Shown piece after piece: positions 32,481 through 41,960 of a DNA stretch of 44,673 nt (the first letter of the stretch is position 1; each line of letters begins with the position of its first letter). Under the pieces are notes generated by a model, which ran no database searches, was not told where the DNA came from, and worked only from the letters and a program-made list of their open reading frames with translations. The stretch lies in assembly GCA_002398875.1 (NCBI GenBank), contig DHCC01000044.1:3987-48659 (forward strand), read 5' to 3'. The position numbers were made by a program, and so were the translations under genes. The stretch is from Bacteroidales bacterium UBA4912 (lineage in GTDB: Bacteria; Bacteroidota; Bacteroidia; Bacteroidales; Dysgonomonadaceae).

Positions 32481-32867
32481 ATGTTACAAGAAAAATTCCA
32501 TATCGAGTTTCTCATGGGAAACGCCACCCAGAGTAGCTTATGGCGTATGATTAGCCAAATCGATGGTCTTTCTGAATGGTTTGCCGAAGATGTTACAATG
32601 GATGAAACCGAATCTATTTACACTTTTACATGGGGGAAAAGCCAAAGTCAGGCAGAAATAATTCAAAGTAGGCCACAATCGTGTATCAGATACAGATGGA
32701 CTGACGATGAAGAAGATGTTTATTTTGAGTTTAGGCTTAGGAAACTTGATTTGTCTGGTGATATGACTCTTGAAATAACTGATTTTGCCGAACCTGATGA
32801 AAAAGGAGATGCCATTACCTTGTGGGAATCACAAATTGAAGAAATGAAGAGAAGGCTTGGTGTATAG
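32481..32867 (+). CDS. START-like / SRPBCC-fold domain protein
   Basis: A 128-residue protein covering one START/AHSA1-like domain and nothing else. Typical features are the N-terminal strand KFHIEFLMGNATQSSLW, the helix LSEWFAEDVTMDET, paired strands such as YTFTWGKSQSQAEIIQSR and DVYFEFRLRKLDL, and the C-terminal helix ITLWESQIEEMKRRLG. The fold binds hydrophobic ligands in a deep cavity, but the ligand is unknown. It is conserved in Bacteroidales. It sits between a terminator and the LptF/G-like gene, 61 bases upstream of the latter, which has its own -7 element. Confidence 0.8.
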   Translation: MLQEKFHIEFLMGNATQSSLWRMISQIDGLSEWFAEDVTMDETESIYTFTWGKSQSQAEIIQSRPQSCIRYRWTDDEEDVYFEFRLRKLDLSGDMTLEITDFAEPDEKGDAITLWESQIEEMKRRLGV

Positions 32868-32885
32868 AATTCCATCCGTTTTTAT

Positions 32886-32893
32886 TATCTTTG
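32886..32893 (+). promoter_or_regulatory. Candidate -7 element (TATCTTTG) for the LptF/G-ribBA-rmuC genes
   Basis: It matches TAnnTTTG and lies 36 bases before the ATG at 32929. No good -33 element was found. The following four genes are tightly spaced on the same strand and probably share this promoter. Confidence 0.5.
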
Positions 32894-32928
32894 CCAAATA
32901 GTTAAATGAGCCTCATTTTGTCTTATCA

Positions 32929-34851
32929 ATGAGAAAAGATTTCCATATAAAAAGGTTATACAGTTATATTTTAAAGACTTTCATCCCGATATTCCTGATG
33001 ACATTTGTAATATGCCTGTTTTTGGTATTAATGCAATTTTTATGGAAACATGTTGAGGATATGGTTGGTAAAGGCTTGGGCCTTGATGTTATTGGAGAGA
33101 TGTTCTTCTATGCAGCACTCAATCTCATTCCGTTGGCTCTCCCATTATCAATTTTGCTGGCGTCTTTGATGGTTTTCGGTAACTTGGGCGAAAACCTTGA
33201 ACTTCTTGCTATAAAATCAGCAGGAATTCCTTTGCTAAAAACAATGAAGCCGCTTATAGTACTTGTTTTTTTTATTAGCATTGGTGCTTTTTTCTTCCAG
33301 AATAATTCTTTACCAATTATACAGACAAAGTTTTACTCACTTTTAATTTCTATCAGACAGGCATCTCCTGAGCTCGATATACCTGAACAGGTTTTTTACA
33401 AAGAGATTGATGGATATAATCTTTATGTAGAGAGAAAAGATCAGAAAACAGGCGTGTTGCACGATGTAATGATCTATGATATTGCCAGCGGGTTTAACAA
33501 CATGAGGGTAATAGTTTGTGATTCAGCAGAAATGGGAATGTCGGAAGACAAGACGATGTTGATCTTTACTATGTACAGCGGACAGCAGTTTCAGAATTCC
33601 AATCAGGGAGCAAGTTCCAGATACGATCAGGATTTTGTGCCATACTCAAGAGAGAATTTTACTAAAAAAACAATGCTTATTCCCTATGATGCAAATTTTT
33701 CTCGAATGGGTGAAGAGGTTATTGAAGGAAGTTCTACAAGTAATTACGTATCTAAAAACTTATCTGAGCTGACAGTTTCAATTGATTCGATGGAGCATTT
33801 AATGGATAGTGTGAATATTGTTGACAGGACTATGATGAAAAATTATTCCTATCTCACTTTTAGAAACAGCTATCCTAACGAAAAAAAAGATTCTATAATC
33901 AGATCAAATGTTAATTCTGATATAATGGTTCCTTCTCCTGACACACTACTTGTATCGAAAAAACTGGAGGAGCAATCAAGTATACTGCAAAATGCATCAA
34001 TGAAAGCTGAAAACAATAGTAATGAGTTTTTATTCAGGTCGTTAAATAAAACAACAACACAGAAAACAATAAACAGGCACTGGGTAGAATGGCACAGAAA
34101 ATTCACAATGCCATTTACTTGTCTTATATTCTTTTTTATAGGTGCTCCACTAGGGTCGATTGTTAGAAAAGGAGGTTTAGGAACTCCGATTGTTATATCA
34201 GTTATCCTGTTCATAATTTATTATATTTTGGATAATGTGGGGTATAAAATGACACGTGACGGAGTTTGGGCACATTGGTTTGGAATGTGGTTCAGCTCAC
34301 TACTGCTTCTTCCGGTAGGAGTTTTCCTTACATATAAAGCAATGAATGACTCTGTAATATTGAACTTGGATACTTATTCCAACTTCTTTAAAAGATTCTT
34401 TTTTATACGTGAAAAGAGAAAATATCCCCTCAAAAGTGTTATAATAGAACAACCTCAGTATAATGAGATTGCATTATCATTGAGGGAGCTTTCTGAAGAC
34501 ATAAACTTATTCCTGGAAGATAAGACAACATTATCATACAGGAAATACTGGACAGATATAACTTGTGATAAAGAATATTTTTCAATTAAAACGAAATTAG
34601 AGATAATACTTAATAAAGTTTCGAATTCGATAAAGCCGGATGTTTTGTCTAAAGCAGAAGAGTACCCTGTATTGATAAACAATGTTCGTGTTTTTAAAAC
34701 AGGCACAACATTTGCTAAGACATGTATGTACTTTTTTCCGGTAGGAATTATTTTTAGACTCCTGTCTGTGCCATTTGAGTTGAGAATAAAAAAAGATTTG
34801 AAAACAATAATGCGGTTGAACAGTGAGTTAATAATGTTAGCAACAGCATAA
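32929..34851 (+). CDS. LptF/LptG (YjgP/YjgQ)-family lipopolysaccharide export permease
   Basis: A 640-residue inner-membrane permease of the Lpt system, which extracts LPS from the membrane together with LptB ATPase. Helices lie at about 15-35, 60-85 and 100-120. A large periplasmic beta-jellyroll domain spans about 140-390, and three more helices lie at about 400-470. It carries the family motifs NLIPLALPLSILLASLMVFG and ENLELLAIKSAGI. It is longer than E. coli LptF/G (about 360) through an expanded periplasmic domain and a C-terminal cytoplasmic extension (about 480-640), as common in Bacteroidetes. Sequence alone does not decide between F and G. It is followed 12 bases later by ribBA. Confidence 0.9.
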   Translation: MRKDFHIKRLYSYILKTFIPIFLMTFVICLFLVLMQFLWKHVEDMVGKGLGLDVIGEMFFYAALNLIPLALPLSILLASLMVFGNLGENLELLAIKSAGIPLLKTMKPLIVLVFFISIGAFFFQNNSLPIIQTKFYSLLISIRQASPELDIPEQVFYKEIDGYNLYVERKDQKTGVLHDVMIYDIASGFNNMRVIVCDSAEMGMSEDKTMLIFTMYSGQQFQNSNQGASSRYDQDFVPYSRENFTKKTMLIPYDANFSRMGEEVIEGSSTSNYVSKNLSELTVSIDSMEHLMDSVNIVDRTMMKNYSYLTFRNSYPNEKKDSIIRSNVNSDIMVPSPDTLLVSKKLEEQSSILQNASMKAENNSNEFLFRSLNKTTTQKTINRHWVEWHRKFTMPFTCLIFFFIGAPLGSIVRKGGLGTPIVISVILFIIYYILDNVGYKMTRDGVWAHWFGMWFSSLLLLPVGVFLTYKAMNDSVILNLDTYSNFFKRFFFIREKRKYPLKSVIIEQPQYNEIALSLRELSEDINLFLEDKTTLSYRKYWTDITCDKEYFSIKTKLEIILNKVSNSIKPDVLSKAEEYPVLINNVRVFKTGTTFAKTCMYFFPVGIIFRLLSVPFELRIKKDLKTIMRLNSELIMLATA

Positions 34852-34863
34852 ATGTAAATTGAT

Positions 34864-36084
34864 ATGCAAGAAGAGATAAAATTAGATGACATTGGGGAAG
34901 CCATAGAAGAAATCCGAAAAGGTAATTTCATAATTGTGGTTGACGATGAAGATAGAGAGAATGAAGGCGATTTAATTATTGCCGCTGAATGCATTACTCC
35001 GGAAAAAGTGAATTTCCTGGAGACTTATGCAAGGGGGTTGATCTGTGCCCCAATCACTAAGGAGAGAGCAGAAGAACTGGAACTTCCAATGATGGTTACA
35101 CAAAACACTTCGGTTCATGCAACACCGTTTACCGTTTCAATAGACCTCCTGACACATGGTTGTACAACAGGTATTTCTGCTCACGACAGAGCTCAAACCA
35201 TCATGGCTCTCACACGAGATGAGACTGCTCCTGAAGATTTTGGTCGTCCGGGTCATATTTTTCCTTTAAGAGCACAATCCAAAGGTGTATTACGTCGTGC
35301 AGGTCATACTGAAGCAACTATTGATTTTGCACGTTTGGCAGGTTTATATCCTGCAGGTGCACTAGCTGAAATAAAAAATGAGGATGGTTCAATGGCTCGT
35401 CTGCCGGAACTAATGAAGTTAGCTAAAAAGTTTGACCTAAAGATTGTTTCTGTAGCTGACCTTATTAAATATCGTCTTAAAACTGAGTCACTGATTGAAC
35501 GTGGTGAGGCGGTTAAACTACCAACAGAGTATGGTGAGTTTAATATGATACCTTTTCTTCAAACGGCTACAGGACAGGAGCACGTGGCACTAATAAAGGG
35601 TGAATGGGAGGCAAATGATTCAATTCTTGTAAGAGTGCACTCATCTTGTATGACAGGTGATATTTTTGGATCTATGAGGTGTGAATGTGGCGAACAGCTG
35701 CATAAAGCATTGCAACTTATTGAAAAAGAGGGTAAAGGTGTATTGGTATACCTTAACCAGGAAGGTCGTGGAATTGGATTGATGGCAAAGGCTAAAGCGT
35801 ATAAACTTCAGGAGCAGGGCTATGATACTGTTGATGCCAATTTGCATCTTGGATATCAGGCAGATGAAAGAGATTATGGTGTTGGTGCTCAGATACTCAG
35901 GAGTCTTGATGTAAAGAATATGAGATTAATGACTAACAATCCTAAAAAGAGAATAGGACTTGAGTCTTACGGGCTAACTGTAGTTGAAAATGTGCCTTTG
36001 GAAATTACTCCAAATAAGTACAATCATTTTTATATGGAAACAAAGAAGAAGAAAATGGGCCATGTGTTGAAAAATATAAAGTAA
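34864..36084 (+). CDS. ribBA: Bifunctional DHBP synthase / GTP cyclohydrolase II
   Basis: A 406-residue enzyme for two early steps of riboflavin synthesis. Residues about 1-200 are 3,4-dihydroxy-2-butanone-4-phosphate synthase, with the acidic loop VDDEDRENEGDLI and HTEATIDFARLAGL. Residues about 205-400 are GTP cyclohydrolase II: zinc cysteines in VHSSCMTGDIFGSMRCECG, the NQEGRGIGLMAKAKAY block, and a catalytic region ending in MTNNPKK. Both active sites look intact, so this is a true RibBA. Start ATG 34864 gives the usual N-terminus. No FMN riboswitch was seen in the 12-base gap, consistent with readthrough from the permease gene. Confidence 0.96.
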   Translation: MQEEIKLDDIGEAIEEIRKGNFIIVVDDEDRENEGDLIIAAECITPEKVNFLETYARGLICAPITKERAEELELPMMVTQNTSVHATPFTVSIDLLTHGCTTGISAHDRAQTIMALTRDETAPEDFGRPGHIFPLRAQSKGVLRRAGHTEATIDFARLAGLYPAGALAEIKNEDGSMARLPELMKLAKKFDLKIVSVADLIKYRLKTESLIERGEAVKLPTEYGEFNMIPFLQTATGQEHVALIKGEWEANDSILVRVHSSCMTGDIFGSMRCECGEQLHKALQLIEKEGKGVLVYLNQEGRGIGLMAKAKAYKLQEQGYDTVDANLHLGYQADERDYGVGAQILRSLDVKNMRLMTNNPKKRIGLESYGLTVVENVPLEITPNKYNHFYMETKKKKMGHVLKNIK

Positions 36085-36119
36085 ATATTTATGCATTTTA
36101 TATAAACCTCTGAATAGTA

Positions 36120-37361
36120 ATGGATAGGAGAATGAAGGTGCTTTGGATGGGTTCGGTGTATTTCACTGAAAGAAAGCTAGATGCAACCGGTACATGGTCA
36201 CATTCAATGGCAACAGAATTAGTTCAGTCGGGAGAGATAGAACTGTTCAATATAACGCAAGCAGGGGTTCAAAGCACTATTAGAGAAGATTTCTCATCCA
36301 TTAAACAATGGGTAATTCCTTCATCAAAATTAAATAAAAGAGGATTACCTAAGAAATCAATTATCAGAGATATTGTAAAAATCACAGAGGAAGTACAACC
36401 TGATATAATTCATATTTGGGGAACAGAGTCTTTCTGGGGACTGCTTAAAGCAAGAAATATTATTTCAGGAAAAGTAATACTTGAAATTCAAGGTCTGAAA
36501 TCGGAGATTTATAAGTATTTCTACTCGGGGATGACATTTAAAGAGATTTTAGCAACAATTGGACCGAGAGAGATAATAAAACCTTCAGACTCAATAATAG
36601 GACAAAAAGCAAATTTTAAAAAGTGGGGTGAATTTGAAAAAGAAATCATCAAGAACTTCTCGTTTATAACTACTCAGTCTGTTTGGGTTAGAAATCACAT
36701 CAGGAATATTAATAAAGATGCTGAATTGTTTGAAACAAAGATGTTACTCAGGGATGAATTTATTAATGCTGTGAAATGGGATTATAGTAACTGTGAACCT
36801 TATTCAGTTTTTACAACCTTTTCATCTATTGTTTCATATAAAGGATTGCATGTTTTAATTGATGCAATTACAATATTGAAAAAAGAGTTCCCCTCTGTAA
36901 AGCTAAATGTTGCAGGGAGTACGGGCAGACAAGGCATATTGGGATATGGATATTATAACTGGATTAAAAAGAAAATAGCAAAATCAGGTATCGTAGATAA
37001 TGTAAACTGGATAGGTCCTATTAATGCTGAAGAGATTGTAAAGAGTTTACACAAAACAAATGTCGCGGTAATACCTTCGTTCGTGGAATCATACTGTATG
37101 GCACTTGATGAAGCTATACACGTTGGCACACCAACAGTTGCCTCATTTGCAGGAGCTATGCCTGAACTGGGATCACATAAAGAGACAGTATATTATTTTC
37201 AATCAGGTGATCCCGTTATGTGTGCAGGTGCAATAGGAACTTTTTTTAGAAACAGAGCTTTTTCTGAAGAAATTTCAGTAAAATCATATAATATAAGAAG
37301 TGCCAACTCAGACAAATGTCGTCTTCAGCTTGATATTTATAAGAAGGTTTTGAATCAATAG
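36120..37361 (+). CDS. GT4-family glycosyltransferase outside the capsule operon
   Basis: A 413-residue GT-B transferase. The N-terminal half has MKVLWMGSVYFTERKLDATG and VQPDIIHIWGTESFWGLL; the C-terminal half has FTTFSSIVSYKGLHVLIDAI and the block VIPSFVESYCMALDEAIHVG with the E-x7-E-like pattern, then TPTVASFAGAMPEL. It is adjacent to the LptF/G-like permease and ribBA, 16 kb from the capsule operon, so it may act on lipopolysaccharide rather than capsule. An internal ATG at 36132 is an alternative start four codons in. Donor and acceptor are unknown. Confidence 0.87.
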   Translation: MDRRMKVLWMGSVYFTERKLDATGTWSHSMATELVQSGEIELFNITQAGVQSTIREDFSSIKQWVIPSSKLNKRGLPKKSIIRDIVKITEEVQPDIIHIWGTESFWGLLKARNIISGKVILEIQGLKSEIYKYFYSGMTFKEILATIGPREIIKPSDSIIGQKANFKKWGEFEKEIIKNFSFITTQSVWVRNHIRNINKDAELFETKMLLRDEFINAVKWDYSNCEPYSVFTTFSSIVSYKGLHVLIDAITILKKEFPSVKLNVAGSTGRQGILGYGYYNWIKKKIAKSGIVDNVNWIGPINAEEIVKSLHKTNVAVIPSFVESYCMALDEAIHVGTPTVASFAGAMPELGSHKETVYYFQSGDPVMCAGAIGTFFRNRAFSEEISVKSYNIRSANSDKCRLQLDIYKKVLNQ

Positions 37362-37366
37362 AATAT

Positions 37367-38731
37367 ATGGAGTATTATTACATTATAATAGGATTCGCTT
37401 TCGGCGGGATATTAGCATGGATAATTACTTCGTTGCTATTTAAGACAAAAACGGTACCCAAAAAGATGTTTGATGATTTGTCTGAAGTTAATATTTCTCG
37501 AAGAACTGAATTGCTTGTTTTGAATGAGCGACTCACAGACATGGAGAAAGAGATTGAACGATGCAGACTGGGTCTGAAAATAAAAACAGATGAGTATAAT
37601 GAGGTTAACAGATTGTTAGCTTCTACCGTCGCAGATAATAATGCTTTATCTGAAAAACTAGAGACTCAGAAATATGAGATATCAGAATTACACAAACAAT
37701 TTAATCTGGAATTTGAAAATATTGCCTCGAGGATACTAGAAGAGAAGACTGAAAAGTTTACTAATATTAATCGTATTAATCTGGATTCAATACTAAAACC
37801 TTTTGGTGAGAATATCGATTCGTTTCGCAAGAAAGTGGAAGATGTATATTTGAATGAGTCTCGTGAACGCTTTTCACTTGGTCAGGAGTTGAAAAATTTA
37901 AGAGAGATGAACGGCCGTTTGAGTGATGAGGCCAATAATCTGACTATGGCTCTAAGGGGTAACTCAAAAGTTCAGGGCGATTGGGGAGAATTGATACTGG
38001 AGAATATTTTGGAGGGTTCAGGACTGGTAAAGGGACGTGAATATTTTATCCAGGAACATCTTAAAGATGAAGATGGTAAAATAATTATAAACTCTGATGG
38101 GACACGGATGAAACCCGATGTGATTATATCTTATCCTGATAACAGAAAAGTTATTATTGATTCTAAAGTGTCATTGACAGCATTTTCAAGCTATATCGGG
38201 ACAGATAATCCTGAAGAACAAAAACAATTTATCAGAGACCATTTACGATCTGTTAGAAAGCATATTGAAGAGTTGAGCAGCAAAAATTATCAGGATTATG
38301 CATCTACTCTGGATTTTGTAATGATGTTTATACCTAATGAACCTGCATATATATTAGCTTTGCAACATGAGGAGAATTTGTGGCAGTATGCCTATGAAAA
38401 GAATATTCTCCTGATTAGTCCCACCAACTTGATAGCAGCTCTTAAACTGATAGCAGATTTATGGAAGAGGGAATATCAGAACCGTAACGCATTGGAGATT
38501 GCAGAAAGAGGAGCAGCACTGTATGATAAGTTTGTAAATTTTGTGACTTCACTGACAGAAATCGACAATCATCTCGACAGAGCAAAACGTAGTTATGATA
38601 AAGCTTATTCACAACTGAAGTCAGGTAACGGTAATCTGATCAGTCAGGCAGAAAAGCTACGAGAGCTGGGAGTGAAATCCAAGAAGTCATTGCCTTCAAC
38701 ATTAATTGAAGATAGCAACAGAATTGATTAG
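37367..38731 (+). CDS. rmuC: RmuC-family DNA recombination protein
   Basis: A 454-residue protein with one N-terminal membrane helix (about 3-22), a coiled coil (about 40-200), and the RmuC nuclease-like domain (about 205-390) with the family block QGDWGELILENILEGSGL, then REYF and the later KVIIDSKVSLTAF. RmuC restrains inverted-repeat recombination in E. coli, and the fold is restriction-endonuclease-like. The conserved Asp and Lys of the VIIDSKVS segment are present. The stop of the preceding GT4 gene is 5 bases upstream, so it is the last gene of the permease-ribBA transcript. Confidence 0.92.
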   Translation: MEYYYIIIGFAFGGILAWIITSLLFKTKTVPKKMFDDLSEVNISRRTELLVLNERLTDMEKEIERCRLGLKIKTDEYNEVNRLLASTVADNNALSEKLETQKYEISELHKQFNLEFENIASRILEEKTEKFTNINRINLDSILKPFGENIDSFRKKVEDVYLNESRERFSLGQELKNLREMNGRLSDEANNLTMALRGNSKVQGDWGELILENILEGSGLVKGREYFIQEHLKDEDGKIIINSDGTRMKPDVIISYPDNRKVIIDSKVSLTAFSSYIGTDNPEEQKQFIRDHLRSVRKHIEELSSKNYQDYASTLDFVMMFIPNEPAYILALQHEENLWQYAYEKNILLISPTNLIAALKLIADLWKREYQNRNALEIAERGAALYDKFVNFVTSLTEIDNHLDRAKRSYDKAYSQLKSGNGNLISQAEKLRELGVKSKKSLPSTLIEDSNRID

Positions 38732-38784
38732 TTGATTTAAAGATTGATAAAGGAAATAATTAACTACTTAAAAAAATAAATAAT

Positions 38785-39975
38785 ATGTACGGAAAAATAC
38801 AACAACACCTTCAAACTGAGCTAAAGAATATTGAAGAAGCCGGGCTTTACAAAAATGAGCGGATTATAGTTACCCCTCAACAAGCCGAAATTCAAGTAGA
38901 ATCAGGACAAAATGTGCTCAACTTTTGTGCAAATAATTATCTTGGGTTGTCGAATCACCCGAGACTTATATCAGCTGCAAAAAAAGCGCTTGATGAACGT
39001 GGTTACGGCATGTCGTCTGTACGTTTTATTTGCGGCACACAGGATTATCATAAAGAACTGGAGAAAACAATTAGTGAGTTTTTCCATACTGAAGATACAA
39101 TCTTATATGCATCTTGTTTTGATGCTAATGGCGGACTATTTGAACCTCTTTTTACAGATGAGGATGCTATTATTTCAGACTCATTAAATCATGCATCAAT
39201 AATTGATGGTGTACGTCTTTGCAAAGCAAAAAGATATCGTTATGCAAATGCAGATGTAGCAGATCTGGAAGATAAATTAAAAGAAGCTCAGTCACAGAGA
39301 TTCAGAATTATTGTAACAGACGGGGTGTTTTCTATGGATGGAAACCAGGCTCCTTTGGATAAAATATTAGAACTGGCGGAAAAATATGACGCTTTGGTAA
39401 TGGTTGATGAGAGCCATTCTGCCGGCGTTGTTGGTAAAACCGGTAGAGGTGTGACAGAATTATATAATGTGATGGGAGAAGTTGATATAATCACAGGAAC
39501 TCTCGGTAAAGCATTTGGAGGAGCAATAGGTGGTTTCACAACAGGCAGGAAGGAAATAATAGATATGTTACGTCAGAGGTCGCGACCATATTTATTTTCA
39601 AACTCAATACCTCCAATGGTAGCCGCTTCAGGGATTGAGGCATTCAATATGTTGGAAGAATCAAATCATCTTCAGGATAAACTTCATGAGAATGTAGAAT
39701 ACTTTATTTCTAAAATGCTGGCGGCAAAATTTGATATAAAACCTACACAGTCAGCTATTTGTGCAGTTATGCTGTATGATGCAAAACTATCGCAAGAATT
39801 TGCAGAGGAACTGCTTGCAGAAGATATTTACGTAACAGGATTTTATTATCCGGTGGTTCCAAAAGGAGAAGCCCGCATCCGTGTTCAATTATCGGCAGGA
39901 CATGAGAAAGAACATCTGGATAAAGCAATTGCAGCATTTATCAAAATAGGTAAAAAACTAAATGTTATAAAATAA
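38785..39975 (+). CDS. kbl: 2-amino-3-ketobutyrate CoA ligase (glycine C-acetyltransferase)
   Basis: A 396-residue PLP enzyme, two residues shorter than the E. coli one. It cleaves 2-amino-3-ketobutyrate with CoA to glycine and acetyl-CoA. The PLP lysine lies in ITGTLGKAFGGAIGGFT; other marks are NFCANNYLGLSNHPRL, SVRFICGTQ and VMVDESHSAGVVG. The gene is followed after one base by tdh, its metabolic partner in threonine breakdown. The 53-base gap upstream has no recognised promoter element. Confidence 0.96.
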   Translation: MYGKIQQHLQTELKNIEEAGLYKNERIIVTPQQAEIQVESGQNVLNFCANNYLGLSNHPRLISAAKKALDERGYGMSSVRFICGTQDYHKELEKTISEFFHTEDTILYASCFDANGGLFEPLFTDEDAIISDSLNHASIIDGVRLCKAKRYRYANADVADLEDKLKEAQSQRFRIIVTDGVFSMDGNQAPLDKILELAEKYDALVMVDESHSAGVVGKTGRGVTELYNVMGEVDIITGTLGKAFGGAIGGFTTGRKEIIDMLRQRSRPYLFSNSIPPMVAASGIEAFNMLEESNHLQDKLHENVEYFISKMLAAKFDIKPTQSAICAVMLYDAKLSQEFAEELLAEDIYVTGFYYPVVPKGEARIRVQLSAGHEKEHLDKAIAAFIKIGKKLNVIK

Positions 39976-39976
39976 T

Positions 39977-41002
39977 ATGAAAGCACTTGTAAAACTGCGA
40001 CCTGAAAAAGGTATTTGGATGGAAGAAGTGCCTGTTCCTTCTTTTGGTGTAAACGATGTATTGATCAAAATAAAAAAAACATCGATTTGCGGAACAGACC
40101 TTCATATTTATAAATGGGACGACTGGTCTCAGAAAACAATCAAAACACCAATGACAATAGGTCATGAGTATGTAGGTGAGGTTGTCGATATGGGAAGCGG
40201 GGTGGAAAACCTAAAAGTGGGTGACAGAGTAACAGGTGAGGGTCATATTGCTTGTGGCCACTGTCGTAACTGTAGACGTGGTAAACTTCATGTATGTGAA
40301 AATACGGTTGGAGTTGGTGTCAACAGAGATGGTGCATTTGCAGAGTATCTATCTTTGCCGGCATCTAATGTTGTTAAATTGGACCACAGGATTCCCGATG
40401 AGATAGCAACGATAATGGATCCTTTTGGTAATGCAACACATACGGCTCTTTCCTTCCCATTAATTGCAGAAGATGTTCTTATTACCGGCGTAGGATTGAT
40501 TGGGAGTATGGCTACGGCAATCTGTAGATTTGCCGGTGCACGCTATATTGTAGTTAGTGATTTAAGTGAATATAGGTTGAATATTGCAAAAAAGATGGGT
40601 GCTACTTTAACAGTAAACCTTTCCAAAGGAGAAACCGTAGCAAATGCTGTAAAGCAACTGGGAATGCGCGGTTTTGATGTTGGACTTGAAATGTCTGGCT
40701 CTCCTGCCGGTTTTCGAGAAATGGTTGATAATATGTATAATGGTTCAAAAATATCAATGTTGGGTATTTTGCCTAACTCAACTACTGTCGACTGGAATAA
40801 GATAATCTTTAAAGCTCTAACGCTTAAAGGTATATACGGTCGTGAAATGTGGGAAACCTGGTATCAGATGGAGCAGATGCTGATTTCAGGTCTTGATCTG
40901 ACGCCTGTTATTACTCATAAGTTTAGTATTGATGATTACATGAAAGGTTTTGAAGTAATGGAATCCGGACAATGTGGTAAAGTAATACTTAACTGGGATT
41001 AG
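39977..41002 (+). CDS. tdh: L-threonine 3-dehydrogenase (zinc type)
   Basis: A 341-residue medium-chain dehydrogenase, identical in length to E. coli Tdh. It oxidises L-threonine to 2-amino-3-ketobutyrate with NAD. The catalytic zinc site is in SICGTDLHIYKWDDW with GHEYVGEV, and the structural zinc cysteines in ACGHCRNCRRGKLHVC. The nucleotide-binding region has LITGVGLIGSMATAICRFAG. Placement one base after kbl makes a complete threonine-to-glycine pathway. The 3' end overlaps the convergent DUF4230 gene by 14 bases. Confidence 0.96.
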   Translation: MKALVKLRPEKGIWMEEVPVPSFGVNDVLIKIKKTSICGTDLHIYKWDDWSQKTIKTPMTIGHEYVGEVVDMGSGVENLKVGDRVTGEGHIACGHCRNCRRGKLHVCENTVGVGVNRDGAFAEYLSLPASNVVKLDHRIPDEIATIMDPFGNATHTALSFPLIAEDVLITGVGLIGSMATAICRFAGARYIVVSDLSEYRLNIAKKMGATLTVNLSKGETVANAVKQLGMRGFDVGLEMSGSPAGFREMVDNMYNGSKISMLGILPNSTTVDWNKIIFKALTLKGIYGREMWETWYQMEQMLISGLDLTPVITHKFSIDDYMKGFEVMESGQCGKVILNWD

Positions 41003-41813
41003 TATTTCCCGGTTTTAACTTGAACAAATTTATAGCTTTATCGAGCAGATTCACCTTATTTAAAATTGAAGGTTCAATCTGCTCGGTTTTTTTTTCTTCA
41101 ACTTCAGGAGGATAAGCGTAATCGTCGATAAGCTCTGTGTTTTCTACGTTCCAGTTGTTTACTGATACTACTTCTCCAATAAGTAACTTCATCTGGTCAG
41201 CTGCAATCTTCAGTAAATCACTTTGCAATACCGACCTCTTCACCTGGTCTTTTGCAAGATGCTGAATTTCCTGCAGGTCGTTTCGGCTGATAAAATTAAA
41301 AAGATCATCTTCAAAATAGTAATAATTGAAATCGGTTTCCAGTGATAATATTTCCGGTTTAGGAAAATCTAGTAGCTTTATAACTTTATCCTCTTCATTA
41401 ATTTCCCATTTGCACTTGTTAATATCGTAACCTACAAGAGTTTTTGCACGAACAATAACCAGAGCTTTTTTAGTAGAAGGTATGAATTTGAGTAGTTTCT
41501 TCGTGTTTTCGTAATTAAAGATCTCATTCATTTGACCTTCTGCCACTACAATCTTAAAGACTCTTTTGATACTTTCTACAACTGTGTGTGATGAAGTCGA
41601 TTTTAATGAACCTGACTGTTTAGTTTTAATGATCCTGTAAACAAGTGATGTAATTACTATACCTATAATAATACCGAATAAAATTATTGTAATTATGTTT
41701 CCCCCACCTGTGTAATTAGGGCGGAAAAAAGTTTGGTATAAGAATACAGCAATCAGAAATAGGATTGTAACTACCGATATTATTACTAATGTTTGACTAA
41801 TTATCTTTTTCAT
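40989..41813 (-). CDS. DUF4230 membrane-anchored protein
   Basis: A 274-residue protein with two N-terminal hydrophobic helices (about 5-28 and 39-60), then a soluble domain (about 75-235) matching DUF4230. Visible family features are FKIVVAEGQMNEIFNYEN, KKALVIVRAKTLVGYDINK and the amphipathic segment DLLKIAADQMKLLIG. The function is unknown. The fold resembles band-7-like or lipid-associated domains only by general layout, which I would not press. The C-terminal 45 residues are acidic and poorly conserved. It is convergent with tdh, with a 14-base overlap. Confidence 0.8.
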   Translation of the reverse strand: MKKIISQTLVIISVVTILFLIAVFLYQTFFRPNYTGGGNIITIILFGIIIGIVITSLVYRIIKTKQSGSLKSTSSHTVVESIKRVFKIVVAEGQMNEIFNYENTKKLLKFIPSTKKALVIVRAKTLVGYDINKCKWEINEEDKVIKLLDFPKPEILSLETDFNYYYFEDDLFNFISRNDLQEIQHLAKDQVKRSVLQSDLLKIAADQMKLLIGEVVSVNNWNVENTELIDDYAYPPEVEEKKTEQIEPSILNKVNLLDKAINLFKLKPGNTNPS

Positions 41814-41908
41814 ATATATCTAATGTTACAGAAGGCAAAAATAATAATAAAGGTTTGAAGATAGTGATAGTAGGGATATAAAATAGAATCTATATGAAAA
41901 ATTATCCT

Positions 41909-41916
41909 TAATTTTG
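41909..41916 (+). promoter_or_regulatory. Candidate -7 element (TAATTTTG) of sixA
   Basis: It matches TAnnTTTG and is identical to the mutS2 element. The leader to ATG 41961 would be about 39 bases. No -33 TTTG is seen. Confidence 0.5.
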
Positions 41917-41960
41917 CGCACTATTTTTTTAATAAGTAATTTGTAAATAAACTAAAGTAT

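Noticed and set aside
32359..32550. Possible 63-codon gene overlapping the start of the START-like gene
   Set aside because: It begins inside the preceding terminator hairpin, overlaps a well-supported domain protein in another frame, and has no family features.
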